64,000 nucleotides of DNA from Methylobacterium planeticum (GTDB lineage: Bacteria > Pseudomonadota > Alphaproteobacteria > Rhizobiales > Beijerinckiaceae), in NCBI RefSeq assembly GCF_008806345.1, contig NZ_VZZJ01000002.1:310001-374000 (forward strand). Reading direction: 5' to 3'. Below are positions 39,246-47,813 of the stretch, in pieces; within the stretch, counting starts at the first letter, position 1, and each line of letters opens with the position of its first letter. Both the position numbers and the translations under genes were made by a program. A model generated the notes under the pieces. The model was not told the origin of the DNA, ran no database searches, and saw only the letters and a program-made list of their open reading frames with translations.

Positions 39246-41246
39246 ATGTCCACCACACCGTTGTCGCAAGACGCTCCGGCAGTCGAGGTTCGGCCGGACA
39301 TGATTCCTTCGCTCGAGGCTCCGGCGGCCAAGGTCCCGGCCTCGAAGCCGTTGCCGGTGGAGCTGTCGGCGGTCCTGCCGGCGAGCCGGCCGGTCGTCCC
39401 CGAAGCCTGGCAGCCGGGCGGGCGCGGCGCCTCCCTCGCCTGGCGCCGCCTCGCCCTGGCCCTGCCCACCCTCGCGACCGGCCTCGCCATCGCGGTCCTG
39501 GCGGTCGCGGCCTACGGGCCGCCGGCCGGCTGGCTCGCCGGCAGCGTCCTCGTCCTGTTCTGCCTCGTGATGGGGTGGCAATCCTTCGTCGCCTGGCAGT
39601 ACGTCTACGGACTTGCCGCCGCCGTCCTCGGGGACCGCGCGAAATCCGCGCTGGAGCGCCGCGCGGAGGCGCTGCCGACCCGCGCCACGGGCCTCAGCCG
39701 GACGGCGGCCGTGGTGGCGATCCACGCCGAGGATGCGGTGGCGGTCTTCGCGGCCCTGCGCGTCATGGCCCGCTCGCTGGCCCGCGAGGGCGGCGACGGC
39801 TCGGACCTCGACATCTTCGTCCTCTCCGACACCCGCGACGGCGCCATCGCGGCGGTGGAGGAGCACGAATTCGCCCGCATCGAGGCCTGGCGCCGCGGGG
39901 CCGGCCCCGGCATCCCGCGCATCCGCTACCGGCGGCGGCGGGAGAACCGCGGGCGCAAGGCCGGCAACATCGCGGAGTTCTGCGAGACCTACGGGCCCGA
40001 ATACGACTACATGATCGTGCTCGACGCCGACAGCCTGATGACCGGGGCGAGCATGCGCCGCCTCGTGCGGCTGATGGAGGAGAGCCCCCAGGTCGGGCTG
40101 ATCCAGACCGTCTCCTACGCGGCCGGCCGCGACACCCTGTTCGCCCGCATCCAGCAATTCGCCGTGCGCCTCTACGCGCCGCTGGCGCTGCGCTGCCTGG
40201 AGACCTGGCAGGGGCCGGACGGCAGCTACTGGGGCCACAACGCGATCCTGAGGATCGAGGCCTTCGCGAACAACGCCCAGCTCCCCGTCCTCCCCGGCAA
40301 GGCGCCGCTCGGCGGCGAGATCCTCTGCCACGACATCGTCGAGGGCGCGCTCCTGCGCCGCTCGGGCTGGGAGGTGCGCCTGCTCCCCGAGATGGGCGGG
40401 ACCTGGGAGGAGATGCCCACGAACCTCGTCGACCTCCTCGGGCGCGAGCGTCGCTGGTGCCAGGGCAACATGCAGCACCTGCGCGTGGTGCCGATGCCGG
40501 GCCTGCGCGCGGCGAGCCGCTGGCACCTCCTCGTCGGCATCCTCTCCTACTGCGTGCTGCCCCTCTGGATCGCGTTCCTCGTCACCGGCACCTGGCTCGC
40601 GGCCGGGACCGGCGATCTCGGTCTCCTCGGCTATGGCCTGACCGGCTCGGGCGCCGCGGCCCACGGGCTTGCCGCCCTCGCGGTCGCGGTGCTGGCCCTG
40701 CCGAAGCTCCTCAGCCTCGGCCACGTGCTGGCCTCGCCCGAGCGCCGGGCCGCCTTCGGGGGCGCCGCCGCGCTGCTGAAGAGCGCGGCCCTGGAACAGG
40801 TGGTCTGGGTCCTGCTCTGGCCGGTGATGACGCTGTTCACCGCGGGTGCCGTGCTCTCGACCTTCGTCGGCCGCGTGGTTCGCTGGGACGCGCAGGTCCG
40901 CGACGACCGCCGGGTGCCCTGGGGCGAGGCCTGCCGGCTCCAGGCCGACGCCCTCGTGGTGGGCGGGTGCCTCGCGGCCTTCCTGGTCTATGCGGGCGAC
41001 CTCTGGCTCGCCCTCTGGATGGCCCCGATCGCCTTCGCGCTGCTGACGAGCCCGGCCCACAGCGTGCTGACGAGCCGGGCCGACCTCGGGCGCCTCGCCC
41101 GCGCCCGCGGCCTGTTCCTCACCGCCGATGACACGGCGCAGGCACCCGAACTCGCCGACCTCGCCCAGAGCCGCAACGCCCCGGCTCCGGCCCGCACGGC
41201 GCCCCGCGAACCCGCCGTCTGGATCGCTGCCGCCGACGAGGCCTGA
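39246..41246 (+). CDS. opgH: Glucans biosynthesis glucosyltransferase OpgH (MdoH)
   Basis: This inner-membrane GT2 enzyme polymerises UDP-glucose into the backbone of osmoregulated periplasmic glucans. The 666 residues are shorter than the E. coli enzyme (847). Two TM helices (about 68-115) precede the GT domain. Its nucleotide and acceptor motifs are LDADS, QTVSYAAGRDTLFARI, GSYWGHNAILR, and ERRWCQGNMQH (the Q-R-RW type motif). Several TM helices follow (about 430-600). The ATG at 39246 is the first ATG in frame. Its partner OpgG/D-like gene is divergent. Confidence 0.94.
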   Translation: MSTTPLSQDAPAVEVRPDMIPSLEAPAAKVPASKPLPVELSAVLPASRPVVPEAWQPGGRGASLAWRRLALALPTLATGLAIAVLAVAAYGPPAGWLAGSVLVLFCLVMGWQSFVAWQYVYGLAAAVLGDRAKSALERRAEALPTRATGLSRTAAVVAIHAEDAVAVFAALRVMARSLAREGGDGSDLDIFVLSDTRDGAIAAVEEHEFARIEAWRRGAGPGIPRIRYRRRRENRGRKAGNIAEFCETYGPEYDYMIVLDADSLMTGASMRRLVRLMEESPQVGLIQTVSYAAGRDTLFARIQQFAVRLYAPLALRCLETWQGPDGSYWGHNAILRIEAFANNAQLPVLPGKAPLGGEILCHDIVEGALLRRSGWEVRLLPEMGGTWEEMPTNLVDLLGRERRWCQGNMQHLRVVPMPGLRAASRWHLLVGILSYCVLPLWIAFLVTGTWLAAGTGDLGLLGYGLTGSGAAAHGLAALAVAVLALPKLLSLGHVLASPERRAAFGGAAALLKSAALEQVVWVLLWPVMTLFTAGAVLSTFVGRVVRWDAQVRDDRRVPWGEACRLQADALVVGGCLAAFLVYAGDLWLALWMAPIAFALLTSPAHSVLTSRADLGRLARARGLFLTADDTAQAPELADLAQSRNAPAPARTAPREPAVWIAAADEA

Positions 41247-41327
41247 ACGATCCGCCGAGACCGCGCCGTCGGGCGCCGCACGGGCGGCCCGGCCGGGAGG
41301 CGGGGCCGCCCGTATCGCGTCCGGAAC

Positions 41328-41798
41328 CTACTGCTTGTTCAGGGTCTCGATCGGGTTGGTGCGCTGGCCCGCGCTCGGCTCGGAGGTGAGGTTGCTCGAG
41401 CCCCGCTCCTCGCTGCCCGCGGGCCGCTTCGGCGCGCCGGGACCGCCCGCCGCCTGTCCGCCGCCGGACTGGGTCGGCACCGTGCCGCTGGCGAGTTCGA
41501 GGCAGGTCACCATCTCGACGTAGGAGGGGTAGCCGCCGGCCTGGAACTGCTTCTCGCATTGGTTCTTGGCGGCCGGGGTGTAGTCGCCCCAGCGCCGTTC
41601 GGCCTCCTTGCGGGCGTCGCGCTCCGACCGGAGGCAGCCCTCGACGCTGGCGTTGTCGCTGATGCTCGCGCTCGCCGAGGCCGCCGACTTGCAGGTGGAT
41701 TCGATGTCGAGGTTCGGCACCCCTCCGGCGGCGGAGGCCGGTCCGGCGAGCGCGACCAGCGCCGCGGCGGCGGTGAGGAAGGATCTCGGGTCGATCAT
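41328..41798 (-). CDS. Exported protein of unknown function (156 aa)
   Basis: Residues 1-23 are a signal peptide ending ASA-AG. The mature part has cysteines at STCKS, EGCLR, NQCEK and VTCLE, a charged helix (RSERDARKEAERRWGDY) and a short conserved GGYPSYVEMVTCLE segment. The C-terminal third is Gly/Pro/Ser-rich and probably unstructured. The ATG at 41798 has GAGGA upstream. No family name can be given. It lies between opgH (convergent) and the trans-sulfuration gene (same strand, upstream). Confidence 0.75.
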   Translation of the reverse strand: MIDPRSFLTAAAALVALAGPASAAGGVPNLDIESTCKSAASASASISDNASVEGCLRSERDARKEAERRWGDYTPAAKNQCEKQFQAGGYPSYVEMVTCLELASGTVPTQSGGGQAAGGPGAPKRPAGSEERGSSNLTSEPSAGQRTNPIETLNKQ

Positions 41799-41933
41799 GG
41801 CGCGTCCTCGCTTGGCGGCGCAGGGCGCCGGCTGAGTGGGCTGGCGGCGCGGAGCGCCGCCCGAATGGCACCGGCACAACGCGCGGAAACGCCGATCAGC
41901 ACGCCGCCCCGCTCAAAAAAGCCGCCGATCCCC

Positions 41934-43166
41934 TCAGGCCGGCTCGTTCCCCGCGCCGCCATGGGCGGACCACAGGGCCGCGTCGAGGTCGGCGAAGAGG
42001 TCGGCCGGGTCCTCGATGCCGGTGGACAGGCGCAGCAGGTCGGGCGGGCAGGGGGTGCCGGGCCCCTCGACCGAGGCGCGGTGCTCGATCAGGCTCTCGA
42101 CGCCGCCGAGGGAGGTCGCCCGCTTCCACAGGCGCACGCCGGCGGCGGTGGCGATCGCGGCGGCCTCCCCGCCCGCCACGCGGATCGACAGCATGTAGCC
42201 GAAGCCGCCCTGCATCTGGCGCGCCGCGACGGCGTGACCGGGATCCTCGGGCAGGCCCGGATAGAGCACCGAACGCACGAAGGCGTGTCCCCGGAGGCGC
42301 TGCGCCAGGTCGAGGGCGCTCGCGGCCTGCGCCGCCGCCCGCAGCGGCAGGGTGCGCAGGGACCGCATCAGCAGGTAGGCCTCGAACGGGCCGAGGATGG
42401 CGCCGCCGCCCGCGCGGATCGCCCCGATCCGGGCCCAGAACGCGTCGGGCTTGGCGCCGGCCAGCACGCCCGCCACCACGTCCGAATGGCCGTTGAGGAT
42501 CTTGGTGGCCGAGTGCATCACGATGTCGGCGCCGAGGCTGAGCGGGCGCGTGTGGATCGGCGAGGCGGCGGTCGAATCGACGGCGAGCCGGGCGCCGGCC
42601 GCGTGCGCGATGTCGGCGGCCTGCGCGATGTCGGTGATGGTCCAGAGCGGGTTGCCGGGGGTCTCGATCCAGACGAGCTTCGTCCGGCCCGGGCGCATCG
42701 CGGCGCGCAGGGCGTCGAGGTCGTCGGCATCGACGAACTCGACCGTCAGGGTCCGCCGGGGCGCCTCCTCGCGCAGCCAGCGCTTCAGGGCCCAGTACAT
42801 CACCTTGGGGGCGACCACGTGGTCGCCGGGCTCGAGCGCCGTGAACACCGCGGTCGCGGCCGCCATGCCGGAGCCGAACAGAAGGGCGCCCGCGGCCGCC
42901 TCCTCCAGCATCGCGATGACGGATTCGGCCTCGCGCACCGTGGCGTTGTCGGGCCGCGCGTAGGCGAAGCCCGACGAATAGGCGTTGTCGGGGTCGCGGA
43001 TGAAGGTCGTCGAGACGTGGAGCGGCGCCACCACGGCCCGCGTCACCGGGTCGATGCGCCCCATGGCCTGCGCGGCGAGGCTGCGCCGGGAAAAGCCGCC
43101 ATTGGGCGTATTTTCCGCAGCCCCTCCTTGATCCGCGCCGTACTCCGGCGAATTAGGCTGTGGCAT
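41934..43166 (-). CDS. Cystathionine gamma-synthase family PLP enzyme
   Basis: This 410-residue trans-sulfuration enzyme has the fold-I PLP core. RSLAAQAMGRIDPVTRAVV and PLHVSTTFIRDPDNAY open it, GSGMAAATAVF is the phosphate-binding turn, and VDSTAASP contains the PLP aspartate region. The Schiff-base lysine is in MHSATKILNGHSDVVAG. It could be a cystathionine gamma-synthase, a beta-lyase or an O-acetylhomoserine sulfhydrylase, and sequence alone does not decide. The ATG at 43166 is preceded by GGGGA. It is divergent from tspO. metX, which could make its substrate, is in the window at 60.7 kb. Confidence 0.88.
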   Translation of the reverse strand: MPQPNSPEYGADQGGAAENTPNGGFSRRSLAAQAMGRIDPVTRAVVAPLHVSTTFIRDPDNAYSSGFAYARPDNATVREAESVIAMLEEAAAGALLFGSGMAAATAVFTALEPGDHVVAPKVMYWALKRWLREEAPRRTLTVEFVDADDLDALRAAMRPGRTKLVWIETPGNPLWTITDIAQAADIAHAAGARLAVDSTAASPIHTRPLSLGADIVMHSATKILNGHSDVVAGVLAGAKPDAFWARIGAIRAGGGAILGPFEAYLLMRSLRTLPLRAAAQAASALDLAQRLRGHAFVRSVLYPGLPEDPGHAVAARQMQGGFGYMLSIRVAGGEAAAIATAAGVRLWKRATSLGGVESLIEHRASVEGPGTPCPPDLLRLSTGIEDPADLFADLDAALWSAHGGAGNEPA

Positions 43167-43265
43167 GGCGGTCCCCGTGCGTGGCGAAACAGGGCCGCCG
43201 CCTGACACGAACCGTGCCGGCGCCGCAACCCTGGATCCGAGCCGCCGCCGAGGAATGCCGCCCCG

Positions 43266-43784
43266 ATGCCGACCGCCACCCACGTCCCCGCGGGGCCCGC
43301 GCTCTCGCCCTGGCTGCGCCTCGCCGCCGCGATCCTGCCCGTCGCCGCCACGGCCTTCATCGGCTCGATCTCGACGCAGGAGAACATCCCGCTCTGGTAC
43401 GAGGGGCTGGCGAAGCCGAGCTTCAACCCGCCGAACTGGCTGTTCCCGGTGGCCTGGACCGTCCTCTACACGATGATCGCGGTCTCGCTCTGGCGCCTGC
43501 TCGGGGCGAAGCCCGACACCGGCCCCTTGCGGCAGGGCTGGTGGCTGACGCTCGCGGTCTTCCTGGTGCAGATCGCCCTGAACGCCGCCTGGAGCCCGGT
43601 CTTCTTCTCGGCCCACGCCATCGGGGCGGCGCTCGTGGTGGTGGCGGCCCTCCTCGTCATGGTGCTGTGGACGATCCGGCTGGCCTGGCGCCACGACCGC
43701 CCCGCGGCGTGGCTGCTCGTGCCCTACGCCGCCTGGGTCGGCTTTGCGACGCTCCTCAACGCCGCGATCCTGCGGTTGAACTGA
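43266..43784 (+). CDS. tspO: TspO/MBR family tryptophan-rich sensory protein
   Basis: This 172-residue membrane protein has five TM helices. The TspO hallmarks are WYEGLAKPSFNPPNWLFPVAWTVLYTMI in the first loop and helix 2, and ALNAAWSPVFF in helix 3. TspO binds porphyrins and, in phototrophic alphaproteobacteria, affects tetrapyrrole regulation. The hemA and hemH genes elsewhere in the window fit that setting but are not linked. A 99-bp spacer separates it from the divergent trans-sulfuration gene. Confidence 0.93.
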   Translation: MPTATHVPAGPALSPWLRLAAAILPVAATAFIGSISTQENIPLWYEGLAKPSFNPPNWLFPVAWTVLYTMIAVSLWRLLGAKPDTGPLRQGWWLTLAVFLVQIALNAAWSPVFFSAHAIGAALVVVAALLVMVLWTIRLAWRHDRPAAWLLVPYAAWVGFATLLNAAILRLN

Positions 43785-43802
43785 GCGGGACGGTTAACGC
43801 CG

Positions 43803-43814
43803 GGTTTTCACGTG
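43803..43814. other. GGTTTTCACGTG element, copy 1
   Basis: This 12-mer with a CACGTG core lies between the convergent tspO and XRE genes. A GTTAAC (43793-43798) is close by. The element recurs at 58069-58080. It resembles half of the parS palindrome but does not match it fully. Confidence 0.4.
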
Positions 43815-43852
43815 AGACAGATCGTTCACCCTCTCTCCAGCCCCGCGCCGGC

Positions 43853-44614
43853 TCAGCTCGCCTGGCGCGGGTAGATGATGATCGACAGGTAGGAGATCGG
43901 GAAGCCGACGAGGCTCTCGGGCCCGTGCACGGCGCCGGAATCGAACAGCAGGGCATCGCCCGGCGCGAGCGTGTAGCTGCGGTCGGCGTGGCGATAGACC
44001 ACTTCCCCGGAGAGCATGTAGATGAACTCGACGCCCGCGTGCCGGAAGCCCGTATAGGCCTCCGCATCCTCCCGCAGGGTGATCAGGTAGGGCTCGACCA
44101 CCACGTCGCCCCCGAGCGCTGCCCCGAGCAGCTCGTAGACGTGCCCGACCTTGGTGCCGCGCCGCTCGATGATGACGCCCTGTCCCCCCCGGACATAGGA
44201 GCAGTCGCGCTTCTCCTCGAAGGCCGAGAACAGCGAGGAGAGGGGCACGTTGAGGGCGCCCGCCACCGCGTTGATGGTGGAGAGGGAGGGCGAGATCTGC
44301 CCGTTCTCGATCTTCGAGACCATGCCCAGCGAGATTCCGGCGGCGGCCGCGAGGTCGGAGACCGACAGGTCGCGTTCCCGGCGCAGGGTCCGGATCTGAT
44401 GGCCGAGCGCCCGCTCCAGGCTGCGCGGGCGCTCGGCCGGCGCGCTGGAGACGGTGGCGAGGTCCGTGCCCGCCTCGTCGGCTCCGGACGCGTCGGCTCC
44501 GGTCGCGTCGGGGGGCGTCGGGTCGAGAGGCACGGGGTCGAGAGGCATGGGGTCGAGAGGCTTGGGGTCGGGGGAGCGGGAAGGGGAGGCTGCGCGTGCC
44601 ATGGCCCGAACCAT
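43853..44614 (-). CDS. XRE-family regulator with C-terminal cupin domain
   Basis: The protein has 253 residues. Residues 1-65 are a low-complexity Pro/Asp/Ala extension with repeated PLDP units encoded by a 15-bp repeat. A helix-turn-helix_3 domain (about 70-125) reads IRTLRRERDLSVSDLAAAAG, then GMVSKIENGQISPSLSTI. A cupin_2 sensor domain (about 170-245) has HAGVEFIYMLSGEV and LAPGDALLFDSGAVHG. This layout is that of PuuR-like regulators that bind small ligands. It is divergent from a SnoaL-like gene across 122 bp, its most likely target. No strong ribosome binding site marks the ATG. Confidence 0.88.
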   Translation of the reverse strand: MVRAMARAASPSRSPDPKPLDPMPLDPVPLDPTPPDATGADASGADEAGTDLATVSSAPAERPRSLERALGHQIRTLRRERDLSVSDLAAAAGISLGMVSKIENGQISPSLSTINAVAGALNVPLSSLFSAFEEKRDCSYVRGGQGVIIERRGTKVGHVYELLGAALGGDVVVEPYLITLREDAEAYTGFRHAGVEFIYMLSGEVVYRHADRSYTLAPGDALLFDSGAVHGPESLVGFPISYLSIIIYPRQAS

Positions 44615-44736
44615 AGTCCGCCGCCGCGCCGACCGCCACAGGGCCGTGGCCGGTTCGGTACGATCGGGAGCGGCCGGCCCATCGTAGCCGGCGCATGATA
44701 TCCTGCGGGGGCGATCGGTGCCGGAGGACAGGGATC

Positions 44737-45171
44737 ATGCAGGACGAGCCGGACGCCTTCGCCAAGACCCTCGACGCGGCGCGCCTGCGCTACGAGGACG
44801 CCGTCAACCGCCACGAGGACCCGGCGGGGTTCGCCGCCCTCTTCGCCGAGGACGGCATCCTGGTCCCGGTCGGGCAGCCCATCGTGGCGGGCCGGGCGGC
44901 GATCGAAGCCTGGGCCCGGGAGGCGGCCAAGGTCTGGAACCACCTCGTCATCACGATGCAGCATGTCGGCGGGGGCGGCCTGATGGCCTCGAGCGCCGGG
45001 ACATGGCACGCCAACGTCAACACGCCGGACGGCGACACCGCGAACGTCGCCGGCAACTACCTGACGCTGCTGCACGAGGAGGACGGCGCCTGGCTGATCA
45101 AGGCGCATAGCTGGAACATCCACCCGGAGCACGCGCGCGCCGCCCGGCCGGGCTCCCCGCCGGACGCCTGA
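44737..45171 (+). CDS. SnoaL/DUF4440-like protein (NTF2 fold)
   Basis: This 144-residue protein has an NTF2-like cone fold: RYEDAVNRHEDPAGFAALFAEDGILVPVGQPIVAGRAAIEAW is the usual opening, and WLIKAHSWNIHP the last strand. The family includes small-molecule enzymes and ligand-binding proteins, and no reaction can be assigned. A GGAGGACAGG ribosome binding site precedes the ATG. It is divergent from the XRE-cupin regulator and 107 bp upstream of tex. Confidence 0.82.
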   Translation: MQDEPDAFAKTLDAARLRYEDAVNRHEDPAGFAALFAEDGILVPVGQPIVAGRAAIEAWAREAAKVWNHLVITMQHVGGGGLMASSAGTWHANVNTPDGDTANVAGNYLTLLHEEDGAWLIKAHSWNIHPEHARAARPGSPPDA

Positions 45172-45278
45172 GCCCGCGCCCGGACGGCCCATTGGAGCCG
45201 GGCCCGACTCCCGCTAGACAACGCGGCCCGTGGACAGCGCGGCCCAGGCGAGAGGGCCAGGCGAGAGGGACAGAGGCC

Positions 45279-47603
45279 ATGAGCGACATCACCCGGCGCA
45301 TCGCGACCGAACTCGGCGTCGCGGAGGCCCAGGTCCGGGCGGCGGTCGACCTCCTCGACGGCGGCGCCACGGTGCCGTTCATCGCCCGCTACCGCAAGGA
45401 GGCCACCGGCGCCCTCGACGACGCGCAGCTGCGCAGCCTCGAGGAGCGCCTCGGCTACCTGCGCGACCTCGAGGCGCGCCGCGCCGCGATCCTCGAGAGC
45501 ATCGGCGAGCAGGGCAAGCTCGACGACGCCCTCAGGGCCCGGATCCTCCAGGCCGAGACCAAGGCGCGGCTCGAGGATCTCTACCTGCCCTTCCGACAGA
45601 AGCGGCGCACCAAGGCGCAGACCGCCCGCGAGGCCGGGCTCGCGCCCCTGGCCGAGGTCCTGCTCGCCCGGCCCGACCAGGGGCCGGAGGCGGCCGCCCG
45701 CCCCTTCGTGGATGCGCAGGCGGGCGTGGCCGACATCGAGGCCGCGCTGGAGGGCGCCCGCGCCATCCTGATCGAGCGCTTCAGCGAGGAGCCGGAACTC
45801 GTCGGATCCTTGCGCGAGACGAGCTGGCAGCGCGGCCGGATGGTCGCCAGCCTGCGCAAGGGCAAGGCCGCCGCGGGTGAGAAGTTTGCCGACTATTTCG
45901 ATTTCGCCGAGCCTCTGACGAAGCTGCCATCGCATCGCATCCTCGCCCTGTTCCGGGGCGAGAAGGAGGAGGTGCTCGACCTCGACCTCGGCGACGCGCC
46001 GGGCGATACGGCGCCGGCCGGCCAGCCCTCCTGGCAGGAGCTGCGCATCGCCAGGGCCTTCGGGATCTCCGGGCGCGGGCGACCCGGCGACCGCTTCCTG
46101 GCCGAGACCGTCCGGCGGGCGTGGCGCGCCAAGCTGAAGCCCGCCCTCGACACCGACCTGCGCGCGCGCCTCTGGGGCATCGCCGAGGCGGGCGCCGTCA
46201 CGGTGTTCGCCGGAAACCTGCGCGATCTCCTGCTCGCCGCGCCCGCCGGGCCCCGCCCGACCCTCGGCCTCGACCCGGGCTTCCGCACCGGCGTGAAGGT
46301 CGCGGTGGTCGATGCCACCGGCAAGGTGGTGGCCACCGACACGATCTACCCGCACGAGCCCCGGCGCGACTGGAACGGCGCCCTCGTCGCCCTGGCCGGG
46401 CTCTGCCGCGCCCACGGGGTCGAGCTGATCGCCATCGGCAACGGCACGGCGTCGCGCGAGACCGACCGGCTCGCGGCCGAGCTCGTCGCCAAGCAGCCGG
46501 AGCTGCGCCTCACCAAGGTGATGGTCTCGGAGGCCGGCGCCTCGGTCTACTCGGCCAGCGCCTACGCGTCGGCCGAGCTGCCCGGCCTCGACGTGACCCT
46601 GCGCGGGGCGGTCTCGATCGCCCGGCGGCTGCAGGATCCGCTGGCCGAGCTGGTGAAGATCGAGCCGAAGGCGATCGGCGTCGGGCAGTACCAGCACGAC
46701 CTCGCGGAGGGGAAGCTGTCGCGCTCCCTCGACGCGGTGGTGGAGGATTGCGTGAACGGCGTCGGCGTCGACGTGAACACCGCCTCGGCGCCGCTCCTCG
46801 CCCGGGTCTCGGGCCTGACCGAGCGGGTCGCGGGCAACATCGTGGTCCACCGCGATGCCAACGGGCCGTTCCGCAGCCGGGCGAGCCTCAAGAAGGTGGC
46901 GGGGCTCGGGCCGAAGGCCTACGAGCTCGCCGCCGGCTTCCTGCGCATCCGCAACGGCGACGACCCCCTCGACGCCTCCGGCGTGCACCCGGAGGCCTAC
47001 CCGGTGGTGCGCCAGATCCTGGCGGCCACGGGCCAGCCGATCGGCGGCCTGATCGGCAACGGCGCGGCGCTGCGCAGCCTCGACCCGAAGCGCTTCACCG
47101 ATGCGAGCTTCGGCCTGCCCACCGTCACCGACATCATCGCGGAGCTGGAGAAGCCGGGCCGCGACCCCCGCCCGGCCTTCCGCACCGCGACCTTCCAGGA
47201 GGGCGTGGAGAAGGTCGGCGACCTGCGGCCCGGCATGCGCCTCGAGGGCGTCGTCACCAACGTGGCGGCCTTCGGGGCCTTCGTGGATATCGGCGTCCAC
47301 CAGGACGGGCTCGTCCACATCTCGATGCTGGCCGACCGCTTCGTGAAGGACCCGCGCGACGTGGTGAAGCCCGGGGACGTGGTGCGGGTGCGGGTGGTCG
47401 AAGTCGACCCGGCCCGCAAGCGCATCGCTCTCTCGATGCGGTCGGACGACGGCGCCCGGCCGGCCCGGGCCGGGGCGCGGCCGGATCATGCGCCCCGGCC
47501 GGCCCCGCGCCCCGCCGCCGCCGCCGCGCCGGACGGGGCCCTCGCCGAAGCCCTGCGGCGGGCGGCCCGCGCGAAGGACGCCCCGCCCGGCCGGAAGGGC
47601 TGA
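45279..47603 (+). CDS. tex: RNA-binding transcriptional accessory protein Tex
   Basis: Tex is a conserved nucleic-acid-binding protein related to the eukaryotic elongation factor Spt6. The protein has 774 residues. The N-terminal helical region begins with GATVPFIARYRKEATGALDD. The YqgF-like RNase H domain starts at about 327 (LGLDPGFRTGVKVAVVD). Helix-hairpin-helix motifs follow (YQHDLAEGKLSRSLD, VNGVGVDVNTAS), and an S1 domain lies at about 651-723 (GMRLEGVVTNVAAFGAFVDIG). A Pro/Ala-rich tail ends the protein. The ATG at 45279 has GAGAGGGAC upstream. Confidence 0.95.
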   Translation: MSDITRRIATELGVAEAQVRAAVDLLDGGATVPFIARYRKEATGALDDAQLRSLEERLGYLRDLEARRAAILESIGEQGKLDDALRARILQAETKARLEDLYLPFRQKRRTKAQTAREAGLAPLAEVLLARPDQGPEAAARPFVDAQAGVADIEAALEGARAILIERFSEEPELVGSLRETSWQRGRMVASLRKGKAAAGEKFADYFDFAEPLTKLPSHRILALFRGEKEEVLDLDLGDAPGDTAPAGQPSWQELRIARAFGISGRGRPGDRFLAETVRRAWRAKLKPALDTDLRARLWGIAEAGAVTVFAGNLRDLLLAAPAGPRPTLGLDPGFRTGVKVAVVDATGKVVATDTIYPHEPRRDWNGALVALAGLCRAHGVELIAIGNGTASRETDRLAAELVAKQPELRLTKVMVSEAGASVYSASAYASAELPGLDVTLRGAVSIARRLQDPLAELVKIEPKAIGVGQYQHDLAEGKLSRSLDAVVEDCVNGVGVDVNTASAPLLARVSGLTERVAGNIVVHRDANGPFRSRASLKKVAGLGPKAYELAAGFLRIRNGDDPLDASGVHPEAYPVVRQILAATGQPIGGLIGNGAALRSLDPKRFTDASFGLPTVTDIIAELEKPGRDPRPAFRTATFQEGVEKVGDLRPGMRLEGVVTNVAAFGAFVDIGVHQDGLVHISMLADRFVKDPRDVVKPGDVVRVRVVEVDPARKRIALSMRSDDGARPARAGARPDHAPRPAPRPAAAAAPDGALAEALRRAARAKDAPPGRKG

Positions 47604-47676
47604 GGCACGTCCCGGCAGCCGCCGACGCCCATCTCGGACCGTGCGGCGCCTGTGGGGTTCCGGCCCCGGGCCGTAT

Positions 47677-47720
47677 CGGCCACCGCGGATCGTTGCTAAA
47701 GCAACGGCCTGCGGTGGCCG
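47677..47720. other. 44-nt near-perfect hairpin between tex and parA
   Basis: The arms CGGCCACCGC and GCGGTGGCCG (10 bp) enclose a nearly paired 4-bp step (GGAT/GCCT, one A-C mismatch and two G-T pairs). An inner 6-bp stem CGTTGC/GCAACG and a TAAA loop follow. That gives about 19 pairs in a 20-step stem. No T-run follows on either strand. It lies 94 bp before the ParA-like gene and 73 bp after the tex stop. Confidence 0.8.
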
Positions 47721-47813
47721 GGCGCGGGATCCGCCGCGCCGGCGCCGATTTCGGGCCAGGGCGGCGGGAGCGCCGGCGGCCAGCGCGCGGGAGACGGATC
47801 CGGGCATGCCGGC

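Noticed and set aside
43803..43814. A true parS site
   Set aside because: Only the CACGTG core and part of the flanks match, and parS is normally near-perfect and close to parAB at the origin. Kept as an unexplained element instead.
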